Of a stretch of DNA of 39,076 nucleotides, positions 1-5,508 are shown piece by piece. Every line of letters starts with the position of its first letter. Within the stretch, counting starts at the first letter, position 1. The notes under the pieces were generated by a model that had not been told where the DNA came from, ran no database searches, and saw only the letters and a program-made list of their open reading frames with translations. Made by a program: the position numbers and the translations under genes. Source of the stretch: a virus; IMG/VR virus record IMGVR_UViG_3300035210_000034, positions 1-39,076 of that record; one strand, 5' to 3'.

Positions 1-77
1 CATTCACACGCGCGTTACTCACTCGTTCATGGGTATGTGCTTGATTCTTTTATATATTACAAAAAGTAGTACATCAA

Positions 78-275
78 GTGTTGCGTTATAACCAAATGGA
101 ATATTCACCGCGCGCCCTGATTTTTCAGCATATGTTACGTCAAGGAGAACGTGACGCCGCAGGAGGGCAAAGATCCACCCCTATACCCCTCACCGGAAAA
201 ATGATGCTTTCATTGACTGGTATCGTTGTCTTACCTAGAATCACTGAAAACAAAACACCGGAGAACGTTAAGTGA
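78..275 (+). CDS. Doubtful small ORF upstream of terS
   Basis: An open frame of 65 codons starts at a GTG and ends in a TGA that overlaps the GTG start of the small terminase. It has no convincing ribosome binding site and no recognisable domain. Alternative starts inside it are ATG 132 and ATG 201. A second tiny frame, 151-204 (GTG start directly after an AAGGAG), ends by overlapping ATG 201, so translation here could also be a chain of two very short peptides leading into terS. It may simply be the untranslated leader of the terminase gene. Confidence 0.22.
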   Translation: MLRYNQMEYSPRALIFQHMLRQGERDAAGGQRSTPIPLTGKMMLSLTGIVVLPRITENKTPENVK

Positions 276-718
276 CGGTTCGTAAAGGCGGGCAGAAGCC
301 CAACAAACTAGTGGCAAACGCCACTCAAACTGGTGAGTACCTACCCTGTCCTCCGGGGCAGTCGTTGGAGTTCATCGCCGTGTGGAAGAGGGTGGTAAAT
401 GACTTCCCACCCGATTATTTTCGGGAGTCCGACCGCGATGTGATGACTGTTTACTGCCGCACAGTGTGCCAGTACGAGGTCGCCGCGCGGGACCTGGAGG
501 CGGAAGGCTTTGTCATTGAGACACCCACCGGCTCAAAGCAGAACCCCCTCGTGGCAGTGCAGACGCAGCTTTCCGGCACACTGAGCACGTATGCCCGGAT
601 GCTCCGCATCACACCTGTAAGCCGGCACCACAATACGCAGGTGCCCAAGACCCCGGCGCTGAAGCCCGCTGTGGAGGAAGGCCCGCGGAAAGGGCTGCGG
701 TTGGCGGGGGTGGGGTGA
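272..718 (+). CDS. terS: Terminase small subunit, P27 family
   Basis: The small terminase binds the phage DNA end and loads it onto the large terminase for packaging. The 148-residue protein has the P27-type layout: a helical N-terminal half (about 25-85) and then the diagnostic segment with GSKQNPL near residue 88 and LRITPVSR near residue 112, matching the family pattern of a KNP-type motif followed by a leucine-rich helix and LxxTPxSR. A basic Gly/Pro-rich tail ends the protein. The GTG start is chosen because the sequence ACACCGGAGAAC at 255-266 gives a good ribosome binding site. The partner large subunit lies 7.3 kb downstream, which is unusual because the two genes are normally adjacent. 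Confidence 0.85.
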   Translation: MTVRKGGQKPNKLVANATQTGEYLPCPPGQSLEFIAVWKRVVNDFPPDYFRESDRDVMTVYCRTVCQYEVAARDLEAEGFVIETPTGSKQNPLVAVQTQLSGTLSTYARMLRITPVSRHHNTQVPKTPALKPAVEEGPRKGLRLAGVG

Positions 719-942
719 TGGCGGACTACTTGCACGCGGGGTCGGACGGCGCAGAAGAGATTGCTCGTGCGCTCGGACTTCCGGATGACGTTCTAAGCGT
801 AGAATTTACGCTGCGCGCAGGAGAAATGGCCCAGCTTAATCTTGAACGCTTCGTAACTGACGAGTGCGGAAAAGACTTCGCTCGGGTCTTGAAGAAATAT
901 AGGCTGGTAGAGATCACCGCTGAAACAGCAGGAGTATCGTGA
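718..942 (+). CDS. Small conserved phage protein, paralogue of the protein at 26646
   Basis: This 74-residue protein has no function I can name. Its ATG at 718 overlaps the terS stop (ATGA), so it is probably translated by coupling. It aligns along nearly its full length with the 26646-26867 product. Shared blocks are LH near the start, AEEIARALGL against AEQIIKAFGL, VLSVEF against IFSIDF, and LKKYRLVEI against LKKYHLVEV close to the C-terminus. The two are therefore paralogues placed beside different packaging/assembly genes. A small alpha/beta fold is likely; no signal peptide or membrane segment is seen. Confidence 0.72.
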   Translation: MADYLHAGSDGAEEIARALGLPDDVLSVEFTLRAGEMAQLNLERFVTDECGKDFARVLKKYRLVEITAETAGVS

Positions 943-1055
943 TGCACCACGCAAGATCAGATTACGAGGGCATCGTGAAACTCGCGCGGGATCATGCGCG
1001 ATTGACGAAGGCGTGTCAGAATAAGGTTCCTGATGTACCGGATGGGGTATCGTGA
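942..1055 (+). CDS. Very small hypothetical protein (37 aa)
   Basis: A 37-codon gene is coupled to its neighbours at both ends: its ATG overlaps the previous stop and its TGA overlaps the next ATG. The protein starts MHHARSDYEGIVKLARDHAR and is probably one helix followed by a short tail. Its last residues, GVS, and the following bases repeat the end of the previous gene; the 13-mer GTATCGTGATGCA occurs at 934-946 and 1047-1059. This suggests junction duplication. Function unknown. Confidence 0.5.
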   Translation: MHHARSDYEGIVKLARDHARLTKACQNKVPDVPDGVS

Positions 1056-1777
1056 TGCAATGCCCTGTGTGCGGCACAGAGTACCCCGATGGTCGGTTTT
1101 GCCCTTCATGTGGGGTTGATACCGAGTTGACGCGGTGCCATGAGTTGATCGCGCTATACAGAAAAGAGTTCCCCAGTTACGTGAGCACTATGAACGCTTG
1201 GATGGTGCAGCAGGACCCTGCGGGCGTAGTTCTAAAGATGCAGGATTGGCCTAGTGGTCTCGCGAAGTCACCAATCATGCGAGAGCAAATGGAGCGTCAA
1301 GCGGTCGCGGAGGCCATAAGCAGACGCACTATCGGTGAGCACGCGATGGCGTACACGTGGGTACGGGTCGAAGGCAGCGAACACTATGAGATGTACGGCG
1401 AGCGGAACCAACTGGTAGCTGACGTGTGGAGGGAAGACAACCAAGAGCCGATCTGGTGTTGGCAGGTCTACCGGCACGTCGGTGCGCCCATTGAAGGGCG
1501 CGTAAACTCGAAGGCACGCGCATGTCATGATGTGGAAGACTTCCTTGACGCGCACAAGTCTGGTCCTACGTCGCAGACCGAGGCAGCTAAAAGCGATCCG
1601 CCCGTGGCGCAAGAGGACAAGTCGCACGAGCAATGGACGCCGGGTGCAATATTCTCCGAGAAACCGGAGTTCGTGCCACTCGTACTAAGCCCCGGTCGCG
1701 CACGCGCGTTAGTCGCAGACTCGCACGACATTGTGGAGGCGCTTGAACGGTTGGGTGTGTTGCGGCTAACAGAGTAA
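1055..1777 (+). CDS. Hypothetical protein with N-terminal zinc ribbon
   Basis: The 240-residue protein opens with CPVCG (residues 3-7) and FCPSCG (15-20), two CxxC pairs that form a zinc-ribbon knuckle as seen in nucleic-acid-binding or scaffold proteins. The rest (about 25-165) is a mixed alpha/beta region with many aromatic residues, then a Pro/Glu/Lys-rich linker (about 167-195) and a short C-terminal helical domain. The start at 1055 overlaps the previous stop. It resembles no enzyme family I know; a role in binding RNA, DNA or a host protein is inference from the ribbon only. Confidence 0.7.
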   Translation: MQCPVCGTEYPDGRFCPSCGVDTELTRCHELIALYRKEFPSYVSTMNAWMVQQDPAGVVLKMQDWPSGLAKSPIMREQMERQAVAEAISRRTIGEHAMAYTWVRVEGSEHYEMYGERNQLVADVWREDNQEPIWCWQVYRHVGAPIEGRVNSKARACHDVEDFLDAHKSGPTSQTEAAKSDPPVAQEDKSHEQWTPGAIFSEKPEFVPLVLSPGRARALVADSHDIVEALERLGVLRLTE

Positions 1778-1783
1778 CAAACT

Positions 1784-1945
1784 ATGAATGACATTTGCTT
1801 CTCTTGCAAACATCGCGCTGAGTCGATAGCGCGGGTCGAGGAATACCTTGAGCGCAACCCGCTCAAGACAGGGCTATGCTGCGACCCGACTCCGCGGGCT
1901 GAGTGCAAGTACCACGAGGGCTATGGGTACAAGCCCGCGCGGTAG
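1784..1945 (+). CDS. Small cysteine-rich protein (53 aa)
   Basis: This 53-residue protein follows the previous gene by 6 bases. It contains CFSC at residues 5-8, a CC pair at 32-33 and a further Cys at 41, enough to coordinate one zinc ion. The middle is a charged helix (RVEEYLERN). Cys-rich proteins of this size are common in phage accessory regions and often bind host proteins, but no specific function can be given. No strong ribosome binding site is visible, so the start is moderately certain. Confidence 0.55.
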   Translation: MNDICFSCKHRAESIARVEEYLERNPLKTGLCCDPTPRAECKYHEGYGYKPAR

Positions 1946-1964
1946 AAGATTGAGTGTGACGATT

Positions 1965-2072
1965 ATGAGGCCGTGCTGCAAGATGGAGGATGATGCAGTG
2001 GGTACCGAAGCCCGAGGGCTTCCCACCATCGCGGTATCCGAAGATGACTTAGATGCGCCCGATGCCCCGTAA
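1965..2072 (+). CDS. Very small acidic hypothetical protein (35 aa)
   Basis: A short frame, MRPCCKMEDDAVGTEARG at its start, ends in a strongly acidic tail and overlaps the next gene. An earlier GTG at 1956 is possible. There is no clear ribosome binding site, so this could be non-coding. It is listed because it fills the only gap between two otherwise contiguous genes and because its 3' end overlaps the following start. Confidence 0.3.
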   Translation: MRPCCKMEDDAVGTEARGLPTIAVSEDDLDAPDAP

Positions 2073-2640
2073 AATAAAACTTGGTGTCAAGCAACGAGCC
2101 ATCCTAGCCCTGGTCATTGAGCAGGGCGGGACCCTCGTGGTGGGCAACGTAAAGATGCTCGGTGTGAAGTGGGCGACGGAGCACGGGAACATAAATCGTG
2201 CGATCGAAGGGCTTATTCACCGCGGGTATCTGACGTGTGGCGATGAGCACACGACCACGCAGTCTGTAATCTACGCCACACCGGAAGGGCGCAAGCTGAT
2301 TAAGGACCCGGTGAAAGCCGTAGCCGAGTGCGTCACGCACTACACCACAGGGCTGTTCGATGCCGCGTCCATCAGGATGATGGTAGATGTCGAAGCAGCG
2401 TTATCCGCGGGCAGGAAGGTCTGCGTGGTGGTGGAGAACTTAGCGCGGCGCGCTGATGTACGGCGTGCGACGAGGCATAAGCTAGGCCACACAACCCTGC
2501 TGGTGTTAACACCGCTAGACGCAAAGATCGACTGGCTGACGTTGACCGTGCCCGGGGGGTACGAGGCTTTCGTTGAGCCGGCGCTGCTGGAACGCAAGAT
2601 GGAGAAGCCCCTGGCGTATTTGGAGAAGTATCGGTCATGA
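2053..2640 (+). CDS. Hypothetical protein with winged-helix-like N-terminus
   Basis: A protein of about 195 residues (192 if ATG 2062 is used; neither start has a clear ribosome binding site). Residues about 12-80 read like a winged helix: helix KQRAILALVI, a second helix followed by NINRAIEGLIHRGYL as recognition helix and strand, then the wing TTQSVIYATPEGRKLI. The C-terminal half (about 100-190) has a beta-strand VCVVVENLAR and LLVLTP, typical of an alpha/beta domain. A DNA-binding or regulatory role is inferred. No known family is recognised. Confidence 0.65.
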   Translation: MRPMPRKIKLGVKQRAILALVIEQGGTLVVGNVKMLGVKWATEHGNINRAIEGLIHRGYLTCGDEHTTTQSVIYATPEGRKLIKDPVKAVAECVTHYTTGLFDAASIRMMVDVEAALSAGRKVCVVVENLARRADVRRATRHKLGHTTLLVLTPLDAKIDWLTLTVPGGYEAFVEPALLERKMEKPLAYLEKYRS

Positions 2641-2643
2641 AGA

Positions 2644-2841
2644 ATGAACAGAGGCAAAGATTTCCCCGAGTTTGTTCAAGAAGCGGCGAAACATTTCTCC
2701 GTTAGATGGGAAATATTGGAGATGGCACTTGCTGACATGGAGTTCTTTTATGGGCAGCGGTTTACTCCGACGCAGGAAGATGTTGACGCAGCGTTTGAAT
2801 CGTTGGCCAAACACTCGGGACGTACCGTTCGTCGGAAGTAG
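2644..2841 (+). CDS. Small hypothetical protein (65 aa)
   Basis: The protein begins MNRGKDFPEFVQEAAKHF and is predicted mostly helical with a basic C-terminus. The start lies 3 bases after the previous stop. The first eleven bases of the gene (ATGAACAGAGG) recur at 3211 as the start of a stop-terminated seven-codon frame, and its 3' end carries GTACCGTTCGTCGGA (2822-2836), repeated exactly at 3153-3167. Together these suggest that this gene and its neighbour were partly duplicated. Function unknown. Confidence 0.6.
   Translation: MNRGKDFPEFVQEAAKHFSVRWEILEMALADMEFFYGQRFTPTQEDVDAAFESLAKHSGRTVRRK
2822..2836 (+). repeat. 15-mer repeat, copy 1 (core CCGTTCGTCGG)
   Basis: GTACCGTTCGTCGGA is identical at 2822-2836 and 3153-3167. 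The inner 12-mer ACCGTTCGTCGG recurs at 10676-10687, and the 11-mer core occurs inverted (CCGACGAACGG) at 11250-11260. This copy lies in the end of the 2644 gene. An 11-mer is expected far less than once in a window this size. Confidence 0.7.
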
Positions 2842-2905
2842 CGTGACACGGTGCTCCACGTAGAGAATAATACCTTCACATGCTAACACCAGTCAGGGGA
2901 AAACG

Positions 2906-3133
2906 ATGAAAGTGCGGGATAAATGGACAGAGGAAGAAAGCGATCTCGATATACCGAGTCGCGTATCTAACAACGCCGTGAGCTACGGGGACGGGTTGGT
3001 CGAGGGCTTGGATAAACGTGTAGGACGCCTCGACCAAATAGTGGCAATGTTGCTGGAGCGGTCCAGCCTGAGCGGAGAAGACATACTCGTTGCTATCGGT
3101 GAGAACCACAAGTACGTGTCGGTAGACCGCTAA
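2906..3133 (+). CDS. Small helical protein, paralogue of the 3238 gene product
   Basis: A 75-residue protein preceded by a good ribosome binding site (AGGGGAAAAC). Residues about 28-62 contain YGDGLVEGLDKRVGRLDQIV, which aligns with YGRGELEDLNRRVLRLSRVL in the 3238-3462 protein; both have a hydrophobic heptad pattern and probably form a short coiled coil. The N-terminal 25 residues are charged. Function unknown. The pair looks like a tandem gene duplication. Confidence 0.65.
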   Translation: MKVRDKWTEEESDLDIPSRVSNNAVSYGDGLVEGLDKRVGRLDQIVAMLLERSSLSGEDILVAIGENHKYVSVDR

Positions 3134-3152
3134 GCGAAGGGCAGCGCGCTAA

Positions 3153-3167
3153 GTACCGTTCGTCGGA
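3153..3167 (+). repeat. 15-mer repeat, copy 2
   Basis: Exact copy of 2822-2836, here in the 104-base gap between two paralogous genes. The same gap holds a run of nine G (3188-3196). It may be a regulatory site or a leftover of segmental duplication. Confidence 0.7.
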
Positions 3168-3210
3168 TAACGCTTGAGCGTAAGTGTGGGGGGGGGTGTA
3201 AGATGAGCCC

Positions 3211-3234
3211 ATGAACAGAGGATACTGGAGATAG
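3211..3234 (+). pseudogene. Seven-codon remnant resembling the start of the 2644 gene
   Basis: ATGAACAGAGG repeats the first eleven bases of the 2644 gene, but the frame MNRGYWR stops at 3232-3234, four bases before the next start. With the 15-mer repeat upstream and a paralogue downstream, it looks like the truncated 5' end of a duplicated gene. Chance identity is possible. Confidence 0.3.
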
Positions 3235-3237
3235 ATA

Positions 3238-3462
3238 ATGTTGATACGCGAGTTTGGCGGCGGTGATATGGATGTTAGCACTGAGGAACTAGTGCTTCTT
3301 GACGAGTACGGGCGTGGAGAATTGGAGGACTTGAATCGTAGGGTACTCCGATTGTCGAGGGTACTCGCCAATTTGATTGATGCGGGAGGGTTCACGGATC
3401 AGCAAAAGTTGGAGATCACTTGTAACGTGGATATGTACAAAGTAATGGAGAAAGCGTCGTGA
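3238..3462 (+). CDS. Small helical protein, paralogue of the 2906 gene product
   Basis: A 74-residue protein with GGAGATAG as ribosome binding site just before ATG 3238. Residues about 25-60 form the same YGxG-E-L-xRV-RL heptad region found in the 2906 product. An internal ATG at 3268 is a less likely start. The stop overlaps the GTG of the next gene. Function unknown. Confidence 0.65.
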   Translation: MLIREFGGGDMDVSTEELVLLDEYGRGELEDLNRRVLRLSRVLANLIDAGGFTDQQKLEITCNVDMYKVMEKAS

Positions 3463-3608
3463 CGAGAAATACAAAAGATTTGGTCTCAGTGTGCATTGGT
3501 GTCCCGGCCTTGGTGGCAGGTGTGTGGATTGTCGTTGACCACGGAGGATGGTGGCTGCTTCTGGGCATCTTACTGCTGGCCGTCGCGGATCGTGCCGGAC
3601 GATGGTAG
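3459..3608 (+). CDS. Small two-span membrane protein (49 aa)
   Basis: The GTG start overlaps the previous stop (GTGA). The 49-residue protein has a short polar N-terminus, a first hydrophobic stretch (about residues 9-26, VSVCIGVPALVAGVWIVV), a polar turn DHGG and a second stretch (31-43, WWLLLGILLLAVA), ending RAGRW. This is a helical hairpin of the kind seen in small holin-like or superinfection-exclusion proteins, but function cannot be assigned. Confidence 0.5.
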   Translation: MTRNTKDLVSVCIGVPALVAGVWIVVDHGGWWLLLGILLLAVADRAGRW

Positions 3609-3796
3609 TTCCTCCACCATGCCCAGACTGTAACGGAGCCCTTCGTGTAGAGTGGCGCCTTGTAGCGGGTGGCCCGGCGAACGTTGCCGGTATGAGGGTT
3701 AAGTTCAACGCAGTGAACACGCCGCATCTTATTTGTGATGCGTGTGGGTTCGTAAAACGGGGTAAGAAGGATGCTCAACATAGACGAGTTGATTGA
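3602..3796 (+). CDS. Small zinc-ribbon protein (64 aa)
   Basis: The protein has CPDCNGAL at residues 7-14 and ICDACGF at about 44-50, two CxxC pairs about 36 residues apart, forming a zinc ribbon. The ATG at 3602 overlaps the end of the preceding gene. The 3' end overlaps the next start. It may bind nucleic acid or a host protein; the family is not recognised. Confidence 0.6.
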   Translation: MVVPPPCPDCNGALRVEWRLVAGGPANVAGMRVKFNAVNTPHLICDACGFVKRGKKDAQHRRVD

Positions 3797-3962
3797 AAAA
3801 CTTCGGGCCATCAAGGCCGCGGACCCTGCTGCGGTCGTGCTTGCTCGTGGCATAAACGGGTGGCTCGTGGAAGTGCACTCAGTGCAAAGGTCTACATTGA
3901 AAAGGCAAGAGCACGAGTACGCGATTGAGGTCGGTCCCCATATGTTCGGACAATCCGTATGA
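3771..3962 (+). CDS. Small hypothetical protein (63 aa)
   Basis: The start MLNIDELIEKLRAIKAADP is followed by VVLARGINGWLVEV, a pattern common in small phage proteins with one helix and a beta sheet. The ATG overlaps the preceding zinc-ribbon gene by 26 bases and the stop overlaps the next ATG. Function unknown. Confidence 0.6.
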   Translation: MLNIDELIEKLRAIKAADPAAVVLARGINGWLVEVHSVQRSTLKRQEHEYAIEVGPHMFGQSV

Positions 3963-4156
3963 ACGACATGACGCTCAAGGTCGCGTTGCAGCGAGATGCC
4001 GCGAAGCGTGAACTCGATCATGCTGTGCGGGTTCTCATGGGCAAAGACGCGGTACGCATCGGCGGGCCGTTGCGCTCTTCTACTGCCGTTGCGCTACGTC
4101 TTCGCGGGTACACGGTAACGCCATCTGGAGCTATCACGTATGTTAACCGTGTGTAG
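3959..4156 (+). CDS. Small hypothetical protein (65 aa)
   Basis: The ATG overlaps the previous stop. The protein has a helical N-terminal half (ALQRDAAKRELDHAVRVL) and a C-terminal beta-rich part ending GYTVTPSGAITYVNRV. No motif or family is recognised. Confidence 0.55.
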   Translation: MNDMTLKVALQRDAAKRELDHAVRVLMGKDAVRIGGPLRSSTAVALRLRGYTVTPSGAITYVNRV

Positions 4157-4158
4157 CG

Positions 4159-4293
4159 ATGCGCGTTGCCCTGAACGCAGGCTATGCGAACGCTGGCATC
4201 GACGGGATGAACGCGGCCCGGGGGTCAGGCACGAGGGTACGTTGCGAAAAAGGTGGCACCCACACACGGGTGTTTGTGACCGGGTTATATTGA
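4159..4293 (+). CDS. Very small basic hypothetical protein (44 aa)
   Basis: A 44-codon frame starts two bases after the previous stop and ends nine bases before the next gene. The protein begins MRVALNAGYANAGIDGMNAA and is basic and Gly-rich. Tight placement between genes is the main support. Function unknown. Confidence 0.4.
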   Translation: MRVALNAGYANAGIDGMNAARGSGTRVRCEKGGTHTRVFVTGLY

Positions 4294-4302
4294 GAGTACG
4301 AA

Positions 4303-4611
4303 ATGGTTATACCGGGTGACAGTCGGCACGTCTTTGCGTCGTACCTTAACTCGCACGGGAAGCGTCGGTGGATTGTCGGGCAGTACGTCCGGCAGTTTGA
4401 GGTCGAAAGCGAGTCGGATGACACGGAGTTTGAGTATAATGAAGAGAATGACACGTACTACATAAAGGAGGGCTGGTATGAAGCTGTAGATAACTGGGAC
4501 TATGGTGCTTATATCGCCGTTGCCAATGGTACGGTAGATAAATGGATGGAGATACCACGAGAGGATAGACCGCGGACTGACGGTGCACCACCAAACGATC
4601 ACGTAGATTGA
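4303..4611 (+). CDS. Acidic hypothetical protein (102 aa)
   Basis: A strongly acidic, aromatic-rich protein. Residues about 10-40 look like beta strands, followed by an acidic stretch and YYIKEGWYEAVDNWDYGAYI, then a C-terminal segment with KWMEIPREDRPR. GAGAG shortly upstream of ATG 4303 can serve as ribosome binding site. The last codons overlap the left end of the tRNA-like region. A DNA-mimic role could be imagined from the acidity but nothing specific supports it. Confidence 0.65.
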   Translation: MVIPGDSRHVFASYLNSHGKRRWIVGQYVRQFEVESESDDTEFEYNEENDTYYIKEGWYEAVDNWDYGAYIAVANGTVDKWMEIPREDRPRTDGAPPNDHVD

Positions 4612-4723
4612 CGCACTCTTTGATACGCGCTATCGGGGCCACTGGCGCAGATGGTGCGGGGGTTCGATTCCCTCCCGCCCCGATAGCGCGTATCAAAGGG
4701 TAGTTCGACTCTACCTCGTTTGC
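4592..4723 (+). ncRNA. tRNA-like composite RNA element (no normal anticodon arm)
   Basis: This stretch combines several tRNA-like parts. A canonical T-arm, stem GGTAG/CTACC around loop TTCGACT, lies at 4699-4715 and is followed directly by TCGTTTG (4716-4722), exactly complementary to CAAACGA at 4592-4598, as acceptor strands would be. Between them is a perfect 22-bp hairpin (4618-4639 with 4677-4698). Its 37-base loop carries a second T-arm (GGGGG, TTCGATT, CCCTC at 4658-4674) and a D-arm/A-box-like stretch TGGCGCAGATGG (4643-4654). No anticodon arm is present in either unit. The region could be a tRNA remnant, a tRNA mimic, a regulatory RNA or an attachment site derived from a tRNA 3' end. 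It overlaps the end of the preceding gene. Confidence 0.45.
4618..4698 (+). repeat. Perfect 22-bp inverted repeat with 37-base loop
   Basis: The arms are 4618-4639 and 4677-4698, fully complementary over 22 bases. The loop (4640-4676) holds a T-arm-like hairpin with loop TTCGATT. No T-run follows, so it is not a standard terminator. A stem of this length could be an RNase III substrate or a DNA cruciform. Confidence 0.9.
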
Positions 4724-4916
4724 CGAGGCCCGGAGAGACGGGAGCCGGTGGCAGTAACAGGTGATTGAGGCCCTGGATAATAGTCTGGTGGCTAACTCTA
4801 GTGAGCATTGGCACCGGCGACCCGCTGGTTAAACGCGCCCTGTGAACAGGCCGAGGGGCGGCAGTACAGTTCCAAGTCTGCATCGCGTTTTAGGTAATAG
4901 TAACACGGGGTATAAG
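4724..4916 (+). other. Non-coding stretch before the membrane protein gene
   Basis: No convincing gene is seen. CCTCG/CGAGG (4714-4718 with 4724-4728) forms a small hairpin that would compete with the T-arm to its left. GCCGGTG (4744-4750) pairs with CACCGGC (4812-4818), and CCTG/CAGG forms a short hairpin just before the following gene. It may be the 3' part of a longer structured RNA that begins at the 22-bp hairpin. No good promoter was found. Confidence 0.4.
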
Positions 4917-5333
4917 ATGAATAGGTGGTTGGTACGTTTAGCCCTACTGGCTGGTACGCCGTTGGCGTCCATCGCGGGTTTGGTACGTTTAGACCTACTG
5001 GCTGGTATGCCGTTGGCGTCCATCGCGGGTTTCTTCTACTGTGTTGAGGGGGCGCGGTACTTGGTTCTGTTCTTTGTGTGGGTAGTGTGCCTACCTACGG
5101 GGCTGGCGTGCTTGAGTAATACCATGCAGAGGGCTCTTGCGAAGGAGCCTTCCAGTGGACGGGTCTTTAGGGTCGCTTGGTACGCTGTGGCGTGGGGGTG
5201 CTTTGTGACGATGGTGTCGTCTGGCTATGTCGCCACCGCAGCAGCATGGGGGTTTCATATGGTGTGTACTGCTTTTGCGTTGGAAGGCGTAGAGAAGTAT
5301 CGTAAGATTGGAAAGGTGGCGCCGACAGCATAG
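4917..5333 (+). CDS. Small integral membrane protein with internal 17-residue duplication
   Basis: The 138-residue protein is rich in hydrophobic stretches: two consecutive copies of LVR-LLAG-PLASIAG (about residues 5-38), then YLVLFFVWVVCLPTGLACL (about 48-66) and a C-terminal pair of hydrophobic segments (about 88-128). It ends with a short basic tail. The start at ATG 4917 is preferred over the upstream GTG at 4842 because the upstream extension is polar and lies in the structured non-coding stretch. A holin-like or superinfection-exclusion role is possible; no family is recognised. Confidence 0.65.
   Translation: MNRWLVRLALLAGTPLASIAGLVRLDLLAGMPLASIAGFFYCVEGARYLVLFFVWVVCLPTGLACLSNTMQRALAKEPSSGRVFRVAWYAVAWGCFVTMVSSGYVATAAAWGFHMVCTAFALEGVEKYRKIGKVAPTA
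4929..5030 (+). repeat. 51-bp tandem duplication (two copies)
   Basis: Copies 4929-4979 and 4980-5030 differ at only two bases, both changing an amino acid (Ala to Asp and Thr to Met). The unit is 17 codons, so the frame is kept. It duplicates the first membrane segment of the encoded protein. Confidence 0.9.
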
Positions 5334-5508
5334 CAGGGCACGTGATAGTGAGGCAGTGATATGCCTACCTTGAACCGGCGGGGTTCTGCCGAAACGCCGA
5401 GAACAGACAGGAGAAACGCGCGGATACCATGACTCAAATGTGAAGCAACGTCGCAGGCCTAACGGGAGACGGAAACGTCTCCCACCACACAAACTACTGG
5501 AGATAAAG
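5334..5508 (+). other. Leader between membrane protein and Acb2/Tad1-like genes
   Basis: No convincing gene. AACAGACAGGAGAAA (5402-5416) is repeated at 5785-5799, where it serves as the ribosome binding site of the next gene but one. Here it is followed only by very short frames, so it may be the remnant of a lost gene. The 3' part holds the hairpin at 5464-5483. Confidence 0.4.
5464..5483 (+). promoter_or_regulatory. Leader hairpin GGGAGACG-GAAA-CGTCTCCC
   Basis: A perfect 8-bp stem closed by a GAAA tetraloop sits 25 bases before ATG 5509. A near-copy at 6097-6116 (GGGAGGCG-GAAG-CGTCTCCC, one G-U pair) sits 25 bases before ATG 6142, and both are followed by a similar ACCACA/ACCCCACA stretch. 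No T-run follows, so these are more likely RNA-stability, processing or translation-control elements than terminators. Confidence 0.7.

Noticed and set aside
3174-3204. Possible promoter TTGAGC ... TAAGAT before the 3238 gene
   Set aside because: The spacer is 19 bases and contains a nine-G run; both boxes are weak, so it is not listed as a feature.
4658-4698. Phage attachment site (attP) in a tRNA 3' end
   Set aside because: The T-arm-like sequence would fit, but no integrase, excisionase or repressor gene is visible in the window, so this remains only one option for the tRNA-like element.
4724-4916. Group I intron (GATAATAGTC looks like part of a core element)
   Set aside because: Other conserved core elements were not found and there is no split gene around it.
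4842-4916. Upstream extension of the membrane protein from GTG 4842
   Set aside because: The added 25 residues are polar and lie in structured non-coding sequence; ATG 4917 gives a protein starting with a typical membrane segment.
5362-5433. 23-codon frame before the Acb2/Tad1-like gene
   Set aside because: Strongly basic random-looking sequence without a ribosome binding site; the AGGAG inside it is in the wrong place to help it.
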